In this document: piece after piece, positions 36,092-50,400 of the stretch
Position numbering within the stretch: position 1 is the first letter of the stretch
Layout: each line of letters opens with the position of its first letter
Assembly: GCA_030248225.1 (NCBI GenBank)
Contig: JASANE010026881.1
Span: forward strand, 62,001-126,000
Reading direction: 5' to 3'
From: Trileptium ribeirensis
Lineage: Eukaryota > Nematoda > Enoplea > Enoplida > Thoracostomopsidae
Length of the DNA: 64,000 bases
Translations under genes and position numbers: made by a program
The notes under the pieces: generated by a model
What the model was told of the DNA's origin: nothing
What the model saw: the letters and a program-made list of their open reading frames with translations, nothing else
Databases searched by the model: none

Positions 36092-36285
36092 TGAAACCCT
36101 CAAAGTCAAAAGGATCGATAGGCCACGCTTTCGCGGTTTCTATTCGTACTGAAAATCAAAATCAAGCGAGCATTTGCCCTTTTGCTCTACGCGAGGTTTC
36201 TGTCCTCGCTGAGCTTGCCTTAGGAAACCTGCGTTACCATTTGACAGATGTACCGCCCCAGTCAAACTCCCCGCCTGACACTGTC
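35892..36285 (-). rRNA. 28S rRNA fragment (domain V region), insertion or pseudogene
   Basis: Read on the minus strand, about 394 bp match eukaryotic large-subunit rRNA, including GTTACCACAGGGATAACTGG and CTTTTTGATCCTTCGATGTC, and end in GGTTAGTTTTACCC. This is the peptidyl-transferase-centre part of domain V. The rest of 28S, 5.8S and 18S are absent, so it is a dispersed fragment, not an rDNA unit. A 140-codon plus-strand frame across it is the familiar antisense-rRNA artefact. Confidence 0.93.
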
Positions 36286-38349
36286 TTCAGAGCGGACCTA
36301 AAACTTATTTAACAAGGTTGATTTGGAATTTTTGTTTATTATGTTTGTCTGCAGAAGATTGACGGAGAACCCGCTTTGGTGTAAGGATTGTCCAGCCAAT
36401 ACAAATACGCAGCTTTTCGCTGCTGACGTCTAAATGCGCTGTAAAACGTTTATCGAGTAAACGACAGTGTAAAATACACAATCCATTTTTATGACCTTGC
36501 CCTAACCATAAATTTCTCAGGTTTTTACTAGAATCCTCAACCCAAATTTGTCAATTATGACGACAGTGACAATTTTGGTGTCTACAACTCAACTAAGCTC
36601 GGTTAACAAACCATTTCGGCCATATTTATGAAATTTTCTTGTCTTTTTCATTACTGACACCACTGAAAAACCGGAAATTCTCAATAAATATATAATTTTA
36701 TACACCATTAGAATCTTAGTAACACTGAATTGAATGCCGTCAAATTCAGGCGAATTGTTTCATGGGTCACGGCGCTACACCTTAAGGTTTGTTCGTTGGC
36801 TCTTGTTAATGCACGCAGCATACCAGCAAGATTTTTTGTGTCGCCAATGTAATACAAATACGCTTAATAACTAAAATATCGCTACCTAATCTCTCACAAT
36901 GATGGCAATTGCCCCTAAGTGTAAACTTGCTAGTTTTGCTAAAATTTTTATTTGCAAACATAAGGTTCACTGTAACGTAAACCATTATTAAATAACTGCA
37001 GTTCCATCTGCGTAGCATTATCATCATATGCTTTACATATATGACGCAATTATCTATTCCCAGTATTCTCACTAAAAGCCCGGAACATTATTATAGATAA
37101 ATAAGAATTCATTTACTTAAAGTGACAGCATATATACTCGAAACAACAGAATAAACAATACTTTAAGGATCTTGAAAAAATTTTGAAATCTGAAATGACT
37201 TGTTGAAAAATCGGCACATAATAACTCACTTTGCAGTCGAAACAGCGGTTGTTTATTAAATTTTATGCGGCACTTTTTATTAAACAAGTTTTCAATATGC
37301 GAATATATTTCTACTCCAAACAAAGTATATACAATGTAGCATTTTTGATGGCTTCATGATATAACCAGGCAATTATTTTGTCACCCAATCGAACTTTATG
37401 AAATTACAAGCAGACTAATTTGTCAAAATGATATGTAGGTTTATAAATCAGTTTACAATGCTAATCGATCTAATATTTTACGTTTTGGTACCATATATTC
37501 TTCGTTTGATTTCTTACAAACCAGCCGCTACTTTAAAGATTTATTTAACTACTGAGTTAAGGATATGTTTATCAGTCACATCTGCAACAGCAACTGAATA
37601 TTTAACCCTAGCTCACTTAAGTGCTCCGGTACAACTTAATACACTAAGCGGTAGAGCATTAACTCAGGTCGCTGCGTAGCGTACGTTTGGCTGCCTGTCT
37701 TTATTCGCTCACGTAGTGAGGCGCAACAGCGACGTCGGAGCTCAGTGCTTATGGAGCACAACGCTAACACAAACAGCTCTGGTTCGAGTCGTCGCGTCGG
37801 TAGCAGTTCGTTCAACGCTAGTCGAAATCCAACCTAAATTAATGAAGTGCACGGCTAATATATTAATAATGAAGGAGTGTAAATTTGTCGTCTTGCACAT
37901 ACTGTTAGCATTAGCCTAACAATACTCTAAATGATAATATTTTATGTATATTGCAGTACGCGCTAGAAATTGTCGGTTTTACGCGAGCAGTAAATCATAT
38001 ATTGATCGTCTCGCTAACATCAAACGAGCAGCCGGCATTTCTGACTGGTACTGTACCTAATAAATATGTTTGGTATAAAAATAAAAAATCTTTTACATAT
38101 AAATATAATAATTATAACTAAAATAATGTAAGAATTAGGAATGTCATCATTCAGTTCGATAAAATCTTCGTAGTGATGTTTCTTGGGTTGCGATCGCAAC
38201 TGTTCGCGCCATCGGCACAGTCTGTCAGCAGAAATAATGGTTCATCTCAAAATTTTGAGCAAAGCTTTACTGCCAGCAAAGTTAAGTTCTTTCAGCCGCG
38301 GCGAAATTGCAATACTTTGCGTTGACTGTCAATGTAAGGCCGTCGCAAT
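36286..38349. other. Intergenic region between the converging genes
   Basis: It contains a remnant that resembles one arm of the foldback family (about 36,490-36,610) and otherwise AT-rich DNA. Near 37,645 and 37,780 there are words resembling tRNA A and B boxes (GGTAGAGCATTA, GGTTCGAGTC), but too far apart for a tRNA. The 3' UTR of BLTP2 should occupy the right part. The first AATAAA on the minus strand after the BLTP2 stop is at 37,700-37,705, about 650 nt away. Confidence 0.45.
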
Positions 38350-38421
38350 TTACTTATTCAATTTTGAAAACAATGATGATGATGACGATGATGAAGATGA
38401 TTTTGCCTTTTCAACTGGGCC
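38350..38421 (-). CDS. BLTP2: BLTP2 last exon
   Basis: After the acceptor TTATTTTAG it encodes GPVEKAK, a run of eight serines, LFSKLNK and TAA. Phase 0 fits the preceding exon, and the length fits the short tail of other family members, which usually ends in a basic cluster. The serine run comes from TCA/TCG repeats and may vary in length. Confidence 0.8.
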   Translation of the reverse strand, partial: GPVEKAKSSSSSSSSSLFSKLNK

Positions 38422-41400
38422 CTAAAATAAGAAAAAAGAATTAAAGATTTTTATTAGCCAAAATAGGAAGTGGCAACGTGAAATTATACAAAGTTTGCGT
38501 TCATTCTTAATACGCTTAATATATGCCGTACAAAACTTGTGAAACAATGAACACATGCATTAAATTTTTACGGATTTGTTATCAATATACATACACGGAG
38601 AATCTGCCACTTATGGAATATGTATACCTACCTATTGAACGAAAAGTGAGTATATAGTTATCGAGGTATGTAAAACACAGTGACGCACAGAAATAAACAC
38701 GATATCAGTGAATTTGCCTCGGTGTACTGACATAATGATTAGGTAATATAGTATATTCAGTGAAGACAGGACATAGTTGTGGAAAAAGAAATTATACAGT
38801 TACACCAGAAATAAAATGAAATTCTATGGGTGGATCTGTCTGGGTTTGTGATATACTATTCAGGTAAGGTTACATATTAAACGAAAACTGAGTAGCTATC
38901 GAAAGTTATGAAATAAATACGAAATATTCGCTAACAGGTCGCGAAGGATGTGATTTTATTTCTGTACATAATGAATACTCATACGATCAAAACTGCACAA
39001 TAACACAAATTGTTTATAGCGATTGTTTAAATTCAAACTCGTGTAGATACGCAGCAATGTTCTACAGCAAGCAAAACCACGATAACTTAATGAACTTTGA
39101 CCATCCATGTTATATGTAAACTTACCATCAATTTGGTTCCGAGCAAAAGTCGTGCCTTGTCTTCCTCAGGTAACGTAGCAATTTCTTGATCGAATTTCGG
39201 TTTTGAAGAACCGCCACTTTTCCCTTTCTTTAGTACGTTCTTCACAATAAACTGAAAGCAAACATTTACTAAAACCGGATGAAATATAAATATTCAATTA
39301 GAAATATTTTGAATTTTTGTCTTTGTTCTTACAGTAGCAGCTTTTTTTATTCGCCAAGATGGTGTTCTACGTGCGTTGAATATATAATTTAGAGACGTAA
39401 ACAACGCTATCGAGCGTTAATTTACAAAATGAGCCACCGAATATCAGCCATGCTGTTTGAATAGTTTAGAAAAAATAAATAACTATTGTGCTAGTGATGT
39501 GAAAGTACACAGAGGATAAATTACCCTGTAAGTGGGACCAAATTCACCTAAATAGCATAACCGGTTGGGGAGATATTACCATTTCCGTGTATTTCGGGTC
39601 CTTTGTGCCCTTTGAAAACTCATTTTGACCCAGCACTTCAGCGTAACTAAAGTCAATAACAGCACTCCATTTGCAGTTATAATACAGGATAAATTGCTCT
39701 ACAAAAGAGACCAAATAAACCCATTTAAGTCCAACGTTTATGAAAATATTAACATTTTTGTGTATTTTGAGTCTAATGTACCCATTTTAAAAACATGTTT
39801 TTACCCAAATCCTACATCCTTACAAAGCAAGTAGCAAAGAGACATATAATCTTATAAAGGCTTATTTGCTCTACAAAATGAGTCCAATTTTACTCAGATT
39901 TCAACATTGCTCCTTTAGGGACCAGACAAGAGCACATTTGGCCCACATTTTCGGGATAAGATGTTGAAATCACGCTTCGAGAATATCTAAAAGACAAAGA
40001 TTTATAAGTTTGAAATGAGGTATCGCGCGAATCAATTCGCCCCGCCAAAGTTCAGTTATGTGTGAATCCTACAAGCCCAATAACAGGCATTGCCAAATTT
40101 CACCAATGTCACGACTAGTAAGAATTCTTTGGTTCGCTCGTTATACTCACTACACTCACAATTCAAATATGGTCACAACATGTAATCAGGTGATATAACA
40201 TATAAAAATTACATACACACGAATGTACCTACTCCTCTCCCATAGACTTTTCCCATAAACAATATGCACCGCCAGGACTATTGGATTGGTATAGTTTCAG
40301 TTTAGTCTTGCTTAGCAAAAGGTACTATAAACGCTGTGTTATCCCTGCAAGGAGAGAGGCTGGGAAATAATATACATAGAAAATTGGAGTCGTAATATAA
40401 GTTCCACCAATATTGGATCGCATGTATAGGTTTTGGGTACCGTAGTTCGACGCAAAAAGGTTGCTGAAGCGATATCAATATTAAGAAGGAAATGCCATAG
40501 GAAATTATACGCTATGTGAATTAGACGGAAATGAGTTTCTCCCTTATAGATGGAAACAAAATAGCTAACACAAATATTGAATTAAAATGTTTCTAATGTC
40601 ATGTTTAATCTTCGCCCACAGGTATACGACATAACTATTGAAATTTGAATTGAAATTAACTATGAAATTTGAGGTAAATCGATTTACTCGTTATCAGGTT
40701 ACTGAACATAATACCATACTGGGGCGGGGGCGGATTTAGATCTAGAGACGTGAATTTTTAACCGCTACACCGCAAAAAACATAAATGTACACACATTGAG
40801 CTCGAAGCTGTGTGTGTAATAATGAGTTATAATTTTTATCTTGTTAAATCCCACTCAAGCCAAAATATGGAGCAATGGGGAATCGAACACTGGACCTTTA
40901 GCATGCGCAGCAGACATGTTAACCACTACACCGTGAGCCTACTGGGAATGTATGATGTTATTCTAAACAGCGAAATGTCGCTTAGCGCTTCGTGACGCAG
41001 CTACAAAATTATTATTTATTACGCGTGATATCTATGCAACCCCGCGGCCAAATCCGGAGCAGGCAGATGTAGACTCATTACTCTTCGCATACGCTGATCT
41101 ATTACGTTGTTCTAAACAGCGAATTGACACCCATAACGTGGTACCATTAAACACAATCAACGTATATAAAACTTATACAATTTTTATTATAATCAATCCC
41201 AGAAAGCTTTTACTAATACGAATCATTTGCGTTTCTGCTAACAAAGTCTATGTAGAAATTTGAGACACCAGAACTATGTAGCTCTACCCGAGCCAAATTT
41301 GTAGATTTCTTTACATCATACTATTGGTTTGGAATAGTAATCATTCATGATCTGCACACCTGAGTACCAAGGCAGTAAATACCGTGCCACAATTTCGTGA

Positions 41401-44400
41401 CACATATTGTATTATTATTAGTTCACTAAAAATCAAATAATATTGTACTGGTTAAAAACATATGCTAGATCGTTGATTTTTTTGTTTGGTGCTCAGTAGA
41501 TATCAACACTAGTACACTGTTTCATAGCCAAAGTGACGAATTCTGGGTGTTGAATATGTAATTTAGAGAGACAAGTACAACCATATTGAGAATCAACTTA
41601 CAAAATCAGCCGAATATCAGTGATGTTGCTTCAATCGTTCAGAAGATAATACCCATTTATTGCGTATTTAAGTACTCCCTATGTGGTACTACATAAAGGG
41701 TAAAGCGCTCTACCAAATTATATCAATAAAACCGTACCTACGGGTTCTGGTGATGTTGCCGTTTGTGTATTTTGGGTCTGATAAACCTTTGAAAATCCAT
41801 TTTGATCCAATCATGCGGCGCAAAATGATGTCAACAGAGCAACTAATAAAGGGTAAACTGCTCTGCAACCAATAACACCTATATAGTATTAGCGGCTGTA
41901 GAGATATTGCCGTTTTCGCGTATTTTGGGTTTCGTTGGCCCATTAAAAAATCACTGATTCTGACCCAACCCTGGTACGAAACCAATAATGACAGCAGCAT
42001 ACTATGAATGTAGACCGCTGCACACGGTGCAACTATGTATAGGATGAATTGCCCTACAAAATGAGGCCAATACGTCCCATCTCGAGGGATTACTATGATA
42101 TTTTCACTTTCGTTTATTTTGGATTTCGTGGGCCAATTGAAACGCCAGTTTGACCTAACCCTGCAATGTAAATTACAACAGCAGCACACTATATGACGGT
42201 CTGTAGAGGGTGAATTTTGATCTATAAACTGAAAACAACACCCGTATAGATCGAGAGATTGTCGAGATATTGTTGTTTAGGTGTATTTTAGATCCCATAG
42301 GTCTAATCCCATTTTGCTCCAATCCTGCAGCGTAATAAACAGCAGTGTACTAATATCCAACTACAAGAGTGGGACCTGCTCTACAAAATGAGATCAATTA
42401 ACCCCGCCAAAGGCCCATTTAAAACCCATCTGACCCAAATCCTGCATCCTAAAATAGCCATGTACCATTATGGTGTACAGCTTAATAGAGCGTTTTATGC
42501 CCTACAAAATCAGACTAATTTGGCTAAGATATCTGTGCCAACTGTGGAGGTACACTCTATAACGTGCTTTTCGGATCCCGCTTTCACCCGATCCGAGCCA
42601 AATTGCCCCAGTTTTAAGGCCGAAAGAGTTGGAATCCCTTTGGCGCCTAAAAGAGTACGAAATATTTTAAACTTTAGAATGAGCTATCTGCAACTAAATC
42701 CGGCCGGCCGAGAATTCGAGTCACCACAAAAACGATCATCGACAAAATTTACAGCTGCCGCCAGCATGAATTTTTCGCTTCGTTCGTTCCAGTAGACACA
42801 GAATTCAATTAAAAACAATGATTTTAAAATGAGGTATAACAATGGTCTTTATGGGCTAGTTTGGAAGCCGTAGTTTGTGTGTAAGAAAATTTGATTCTGT
42901 TTTTTTGGTTTAAATGCTGTAAAGCAGCCTAACTGGTTTAAAACAGGCAACTGTTTTTTAAGCGTTTTTGAGAGTATTATTATAAATGAAAAATTCCGCA
43001 AAAATGATAACTATTCATACATATTATTCGTTCACTAGAACACCTAATAACTTACCTGTTGTAAAAGTGCCCGCTTGGATCGTTGTTTAATTGCAAGCGC
43101 CAAATCCAACCAAGTCCAATTTCGTTCGTGATACTCCAGCTCCGGAAAAATAAACTGGAAACACATTACGTCCTCGATATTTTTCTCTTTTTCACCTTTG
43201 TAGCTGAGCAAAAACGAAACTTGAGGCACTTTAATATAGAGAAACAGGTTATTTTTAGCTGCGCGATGCTTCATTTTGTCGATGTCATCCAATTTTGTTG
43301 TCGAATCCTTGTCCTGACCACTAGCACCGCGACGTTTGCTGTTGTTCTTTCCGCTGTTCGTCGTTCCGCCTTGCCTGTCAGAGCTAATCCCAGATTTACC
43401 CTTTTTTCGCTTGCCACCGCCTGCGGATTTTAGTCTTGCTTTCCCTGTTGGCGTCATTGTAACTGCAACTGTTTCGTCGGTTGTTGAGAATTCGTCCGCA
43501 ATGGATACATTATCACCCAAATTGATGCTCTGGGTTGCTGCCAAGGATCCCAGCTGACCCACGCTACCGGAATGTGGTATAGAGCCTTCGCCGGCTACTG
43601 TATCGCTTGTCGAAGGACTTTCCTCAATATTTCGATTAGGGAAGAAATATCGCATCATAGCACTGAAAAATGCATAAGTCAACTGAACAGTCATGGGTAC
43701 TACGTTGACTTCAAAATGTTCCTTAACGGGAATCCCACCCACAGGTTTTAGGTCACGACAAATCACACGAACTGCAAGTTGGCGATCGGACGCCAAGCGT
43801 CCTAACGATTTTTGTGGCTGAAGGACATCCCTAAACGGAGTATTCGGAAGTAAATTTTCAATCTTCACGTTTCCAATTTCAAGAAGATGCTCGCCGGCGT
43901 TATCAACACGTGCAACACGGGTATAGAGGAAATTCTGAATCTGCATCTGTGCCAGACCCAGCTGGCCGTCAGTCTCGGTCAGGCGCCACTGAGCATCTTC
44001 AAAGCAAACCTCAAATCGCCGCGCGATAGCTGCTTGTTCTTGATCGCTCGCGCTGCGATGATGGTCATCCAAATGCATGCTCCTCGAAGAATCACCATGT
44101 TGCCTTGGCGTTTGTCGCCACGCTGTCTGAACTTGCTTTTGTTTGAAACAATTGATCAGCATCGCCAGGTCATCGCTCCGTAACACGAGTTCCCGTTTAT
44201 AATACTCGACCTGGGCATCCATTTCAGTCAACCTATTAATTAGCTCTACGTCGTTCGGGACTTCGCCAAGCTGTTTCGTCAAATGATAAACCTGCCTCTC
44301 GAAATAGCGCTGATTTGCTTGAAGGTCACGGACGGCATTCTGATGGGCCAAAATTCGTGGCCGAATATCCTCAACGCTTTGTAGCTGAAGCTGAAACCGA

Positions 44401-47400
44401 AGGCGTTGCGATCTCTCGGCGTACTCCTTTTTCTTCGGATCGACAAACAAAATCAAATTGTTCACAATATCTATAATCATATCATACTGTGCGCTATTCG
44501 TGCACCCGATTAACGAATTGTGCTTAACTGTGAAACAGTCGACGTATTCGCGGGTTTTCCACGAGCATATCGGGGCCATCAAGTCTTCCAGCCGCGTTGT
44601 AGGCGGAGAAGCGAATTCCATCAAAATCGGATCGATGGAATCATGAAAATGACAAAAGTACAAATGACAACTAGTTCGACTGATTATACGCTGAAGCTGT
44701 TGATGTGGCATAATTGTTGTCGCTAGCGGTGCCGTGAGCGGCGTTAGCGAAGACGATGACGGCATAGCTGCATTCTGCGAGACAAAAGCCTCGTCAGTTT
44801 GTGTCCGGGCTTGAGTCATTTCTGTCAAGACACCCCCAGCGGATTCGCCAATGCCCACGACGCTTTCAACGACGTTTGTTGACGCTGCCCTCGACTCGCG
44901 GCCTACAATTACTTCTGTTGGAAGCCACTGGACGTTTTTTATGCTATTGTTACAACTCGAACATGGGCTAGACTCGCTATCACTAAACAGCGTTGCATAA
45001 TACTGGATACCGTGAAGTGCACCGGTCCAAGTAGTTTTTCCGAGCAATTGATTATCGTCACGCCAAACCGGATTATGGATACGGGACACAATTTCTGCCC
45101 GAGCAGCACAGCATAACACGTACCCGGTGGACTCGCAGCCTTGCAGCAAAACTTGACCGTTGATCAGCTCAAACTGCCAACTTGTATGAAGCATGTCATT
45201 GCCGGTGCATAATGTAACGCCATGCAGCTGTTCAGTCGGCATTTCGTCTGCGTTTACATCTTCGGCATATGCTGTAAATTTAGATGACGACTCCTGGATC
45301 AACTGATTGAGCAGATGTGCAGCAGCATGGTGCGAACCGTCGCAGCTGCTAACTCCAGAAAGCGCATGTGATGCGCTAGTGGCAAAACCACAAGTCGGAT
45401 ACATGCCAGGGCTAGTCAAATTAGTACTACCTCCAATAGAACTACCGTGAGGACCTGTCGCTGAAGTATTTTGAGTTCCATTATTATATCCTGCCGAGAA
45501 ATGAGCCGACTGTCGTGGAGTTTTGTTGCTATCATCACTCGGTCGAAAAGCTTTCAAAGCCTCGGTGGACAAATTCTGACGAAGAACTCTTGCTCGCTGG
45601 AAACCGTCCAATATAGCAATCACAACCTCCTGGTTAGGTTTAGTCCATGCCCCACGTAGATCATACAACACCAATCGATGTGTAGGCATATCGTGTTGAT
45701 TTGTTTCACTCGCGAGTGAGTGATTTTCTCGGGCATACGATAGTCGACTGATTCTCATAAAGAAGTTCCGGTTCGGTTCCGTCTGTCCGCCAACCAGATC
45801 GTCGTCATTTGCCATGGCCTTTTTCTCCGAAAACAGATACACGTCAACGTCACCAAGCTGAGCGTTCATAAAACTAGTTGACCATTTTATACCCATTCGT
45901 CGTATGAGGTTACCACCAACACCAGTTATGGTTTTCTCTCCACGAGGGTCAACCGATTCCGCACTGTCGGTAGTAGCTGCAGCCATCAAATTCGGCGCTG
46001 AGCCATTTGGAGCAGCGGAAGTGGTATGCAAATGACTTGCAGCAGAGGTCGCTTTCAAATTATTTTGGTTACTATTACTACCGAAACTTGCTCCAGTATT
46101 TCCGCTTATTGTTGGAATTAGACTTAGTGAATGAGCAGAACTGAGCTGCACTGACCGCCCTATGAGGCGGAAACCGTGATGTGATGAAAATGACATCCAG
46201 TAGCTGATCACAAAGCGTGGAATCATTACCGACATTTGGACGTTTCTAGAAAACATATTATAAAATAATCCTTACATATTACCGTCAGCTACATCCCATT
46301 AATTTGCGCGTTTGTAACTTTTTCAATGAAATTGGCGCATTATAAATCCATTATTATTATTATTAATTTGCTGGATTCTTCTAAGTACCGAAAGTACATA
46401 TACCCAGGTAGCGGAAATGAAAATACATTAGGGCGATCCCTCAAGTTTATTCGCCTTTATTTAAACTAGGGTACCATAAAACAAATGGAACTGCTACAAA
46501 ACGTCAAATATGTGTAGTTTAACGCCTGATATAAGTTTTGCATATCTATATAATTGTGGACAGAATTTTTGTAATTTTTATAACAGAGTAGGGAAAAATT
46601 TGACGATATTTTTACCAAAATATGGAAAATTTAGCCATTTTTGGCCCACCAGAAAGTAGGTGTTCCGGCGACATTGCGTCCCTGTACGTCTAGACGAAAT
46701 GGCATCGGTCAGCGTCCTGTGGAATTTGCTTCCGTTGTCATGCTGGCGCAATTTTGTCAGCGTATATTAGCCGGGTCTGCATTACGGTATGGTGATTGTG
46801 TTAGGAGATTTTCCACCTAGCTCATTAAAAAGAATATGTTAAAATCCGGTTCTCCATCACCGACAAGCATCACTAAACTCTTCACACTCGCTGAGACATT
46901 AAAAGGGAAGTGACAAAGTTTTGAATTAGATTAAGTACAAAACTCTGAATTGGATTCAGTATCACGAAGTCGCCTCCTTTTCCCCTATAACGGAACCCCG
47001 AAAAATCTATAATACACAACAAATTATCATTATATTTATTCTTGTGCGCCAGAAATTATTGCCGAGTTTCGAACGAACATCGAAAAGAAACAGAACAGAG
47101 TTTTCCCAAAGCAAACGAGTTAAAAAAACGTCGAACATACCCAGAATAAATTTTAAAATCGAACTAAAATTACACACACTACTGAGCAAAGTTCGTCTGA
47201 ACAAAATTTAGAACTTTTCTCGAGCTAATATTAAAAGAACGCTAATCATTTCTGGCGACAACCACATATCATGGTTCTCATTAACTTTGTCGGTAAGCTT
47301 ATTATTATTAATTATTATACAAATTCCTTCCAACCGACCGAGTAGCATGCTATAGGCTGCAGTGAAGTTTCATTTGTACGCCACACTACTAGCAGTACAA

Positions 47401-50400
47401 ATATACAGTCATGGACAAAAATAAGTTAATAAAAAAGACGCTAAACGCGAACGAACGTAAACGAAAAACAAACGTTACAACCTTCTACAAACGAACATTT
47501 TTAACTAAGTTTTCTGCGTTTTTTTATGAACGAATGTACTGTTACAATCAGAATTAAATGATTATAAAATCGAACGCAGACGAAATCGATCAAAACGCAA
47601 TCGATCGATCTTCGTTTACACGAAATTCGTTAAATTAAATGCAAACTAACGTTTTTTATTAAAATATTTTTTTTTAATTCAACACAATCGAAATTCATTG
47701 AAATAAACGCGAATTAACATTTTTATTTTGACGCAATTGAAATCCGTTAAATTTATCAAATTTCGTTTAAACGATCGATTTTTGTTTAAACGCAAACGAT
47801 CGAAATCGAACGAAGCATCGATCGATGTTTGAGCACTTAATTCTGATTGTAACTGTAAACGCAAACAAAATGTTTACAAACGAACGTTGTTACGTTCATT
47901 TTTGTGCCCTTATTTTTGTCCGTAATAGTATATCCGAATATTTAGTTCAGGTTTGTGTATCGAATTGTGGATAATAAATCTCAGGTCCATTTCAACATTT
48001 TATGAAGACAACATGAGGAAAGCTATGAACAAAATAGAACCAAAAATATTCCTTTGGGGGAATTAAATTAACTGAAATTCATTGAAATAAACGCGAATTA
48101 ACATTTTTATTAAATTTTTATTTTGACGCAATTGAAATCCGTTAAATTTATCGAATTTTATCAAAAATATTCTTTTGGGGGAATTAAATTAACTGCTGGT
48201 CAATAATTGATATTTTGCTACCCAATTCAATTGTCAGTTAATTTATCGAACTCTTTCGCTACTTGTTCAAAACTGTTCCTGAGCTATTTGCTTTAATCAA
48301 AGTTCATAACTGCATAATATTATGCTATTGGCGTACTTACTTAAAATGTCGAGTCAACTGCTGCCGTTTTTGTCGCCGTTGCTTTCTAAAGAGCGATCCG
48401 CGCTTAATCGGCCTATTCACAGCCGCAAACGTCGTTTGTTTCATACTGTCTAGCCATCGAAACGAATTGGCGTACATAATTAGCTGCGGGCAGGTCGAGT
48501 CTGGCGTTGACCGGGTTGCATCACCTTCGGTATCAAAAATACCTGGCGCTGCTGCGATATCAAAATTCAGTTGAAGGCCGAGGCTGCTTGAACGGAACGC
48601 GCGGTACGAATCGTGATCCTGAGAAGATAAGTGCGATTGGTATTAAGTAAAACACCCGAAATGAAACGTTTATATGTGAGCGCACCAATTATCAACTTTA
48701 CGATCCTTACAATACAACAGTAGATTGTGCATGAAACTTTCGTATCTCTCATATTTAAGCTGCTTAATGGGCATAATTCTTTTTCAAATTAGATAAGTAT
48801 TCTAACGATGCCAAACTCTGAGTATTAATAGTTTTAGGCATTAAATCAAATTGTTTGAGAAGGAATGGTGTAGTTAACAGCAAGTTATACTAGTAGCTTG
48901 TCTTAGAACCAAGGTGGTGAATTATGAATGTTGAATAAGTATAATTTAGAGAGATGTGAATAGCTATATTGAGTATTAAATTACAACAGGAGCCACCAAA
49001 TATTAGCCACATTGCTGGAACAGTTGAGCAGATAATATACCGATTATATATTGTCCTTGCAATTTTCAAGTGCATAAAGGACGAATTGCTGTACAGAATG
49101 AGACCAAACATACCCATATAGATTGAGTTATCGTTTTCGTGTATTTTTGGGTCCCATGATCCTTATTGAGGATTAAAAATCATTTTTATCCTAACCCTGC
49201 TGCAAAAGAATTACAATAGCAGCACGTATTAGCAGCTATATTGAAGATGAATTATTGCTCTATAGCATCAAATCAAATCAAGCGCTTGCACAGATATTAT
49301 TATTTTCGTGCATTTTGGGTCTGAAGGGTCCATTTTAGAACTGGTTTTGACCCAAGTCCTGCATTCTAAGAGAATCGCGTAGCTGTTAAACTATTATTTC
49401 TACGTTAGAACAGTCGAAAATAATTAAATTAATCGCAAACGACCGCTTTTCCTTTAAAAGAAATCGAACGATATGGTACGAAACTTCGTTTGATTTCTGA
49501 GCACTTATAATTCTGAATGTAACTGTAGCATAACCAGGACCTTAACGTATAAAAAATAGATCAATAATTATATGCTGCTGCACGTGCGCGATTTTAATGC
49601 AAACTTTACTGACGGGCTTTACACGAATGTATACAATACACTACCAAAACGTAGTTAATAGGCGGTGGTATACGCCCCAAACCCGAACCCATACTGATCG
49701 ACCATACCCATAACCGTGTCAACTTTTTGAAGCCTTCGAAATTTTTGAATGATACCTGCGGCATTTTAATAGTGGTAGACGTCTGCGCATAATGTGTGGT
49801 CAGTATGTGCGTAATGGGTATGTTTCGAGCATTAATATGAGTATATCTGTTGCAGAGTTTTTTTCAAAATGGACCCGGGGCCCAGCAAATTTCTTTTGGG
49901 TCCAGACCTTAAACGCTGGGACCAGAGTTACAATTTTAGGATCGAGAATTTCACGAAATTTTACACAATAAACAAACGTAATTACGAAACGCAGACGTTA
50001 TTACATAATTACAAATATATAAATTATTCTCTGCCGGTCCCAAGCCAGGATAAACGATGAGGGCCATCCATGACAACAGCAGCAAGCAACTATATACAGA
50101 TGTAAGCACAAACGGCTGAAAGCCTGCACTTTGTAATATAATTTATTAGCAGACCCTATGTCTCCGAAGCCGAAACAGCCCTGGGTCCAGCGTGAGTCCA
50201 GCAGTTTTTTTGAGTCCACGTAAAATTATTTGGGTTCAGACCCACTTGTGGACCTAAAAACATTGTCTGTGGTACAGTACTCGTCACAATTGAACGTTTT
50301 CCGCTCGTTGTTCGCTCGCAATTTGCTCATAGAAAAACATAAATTTATTTTAAAATAATATATTTTTCGCTCGCTGCTCGGTGCTCGCTTGTTGTTAGGT

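Noticed and set aside
35890..36312. 140-codon plus-strand frame
   Set aside because: It is antisense to 28S rRNA, a well-known false protein.
41710..42189. 159-codon minus-strand frame
   Set aside because: It runs through the CTACAAAATGAG repeat units and has no recognisable domain.
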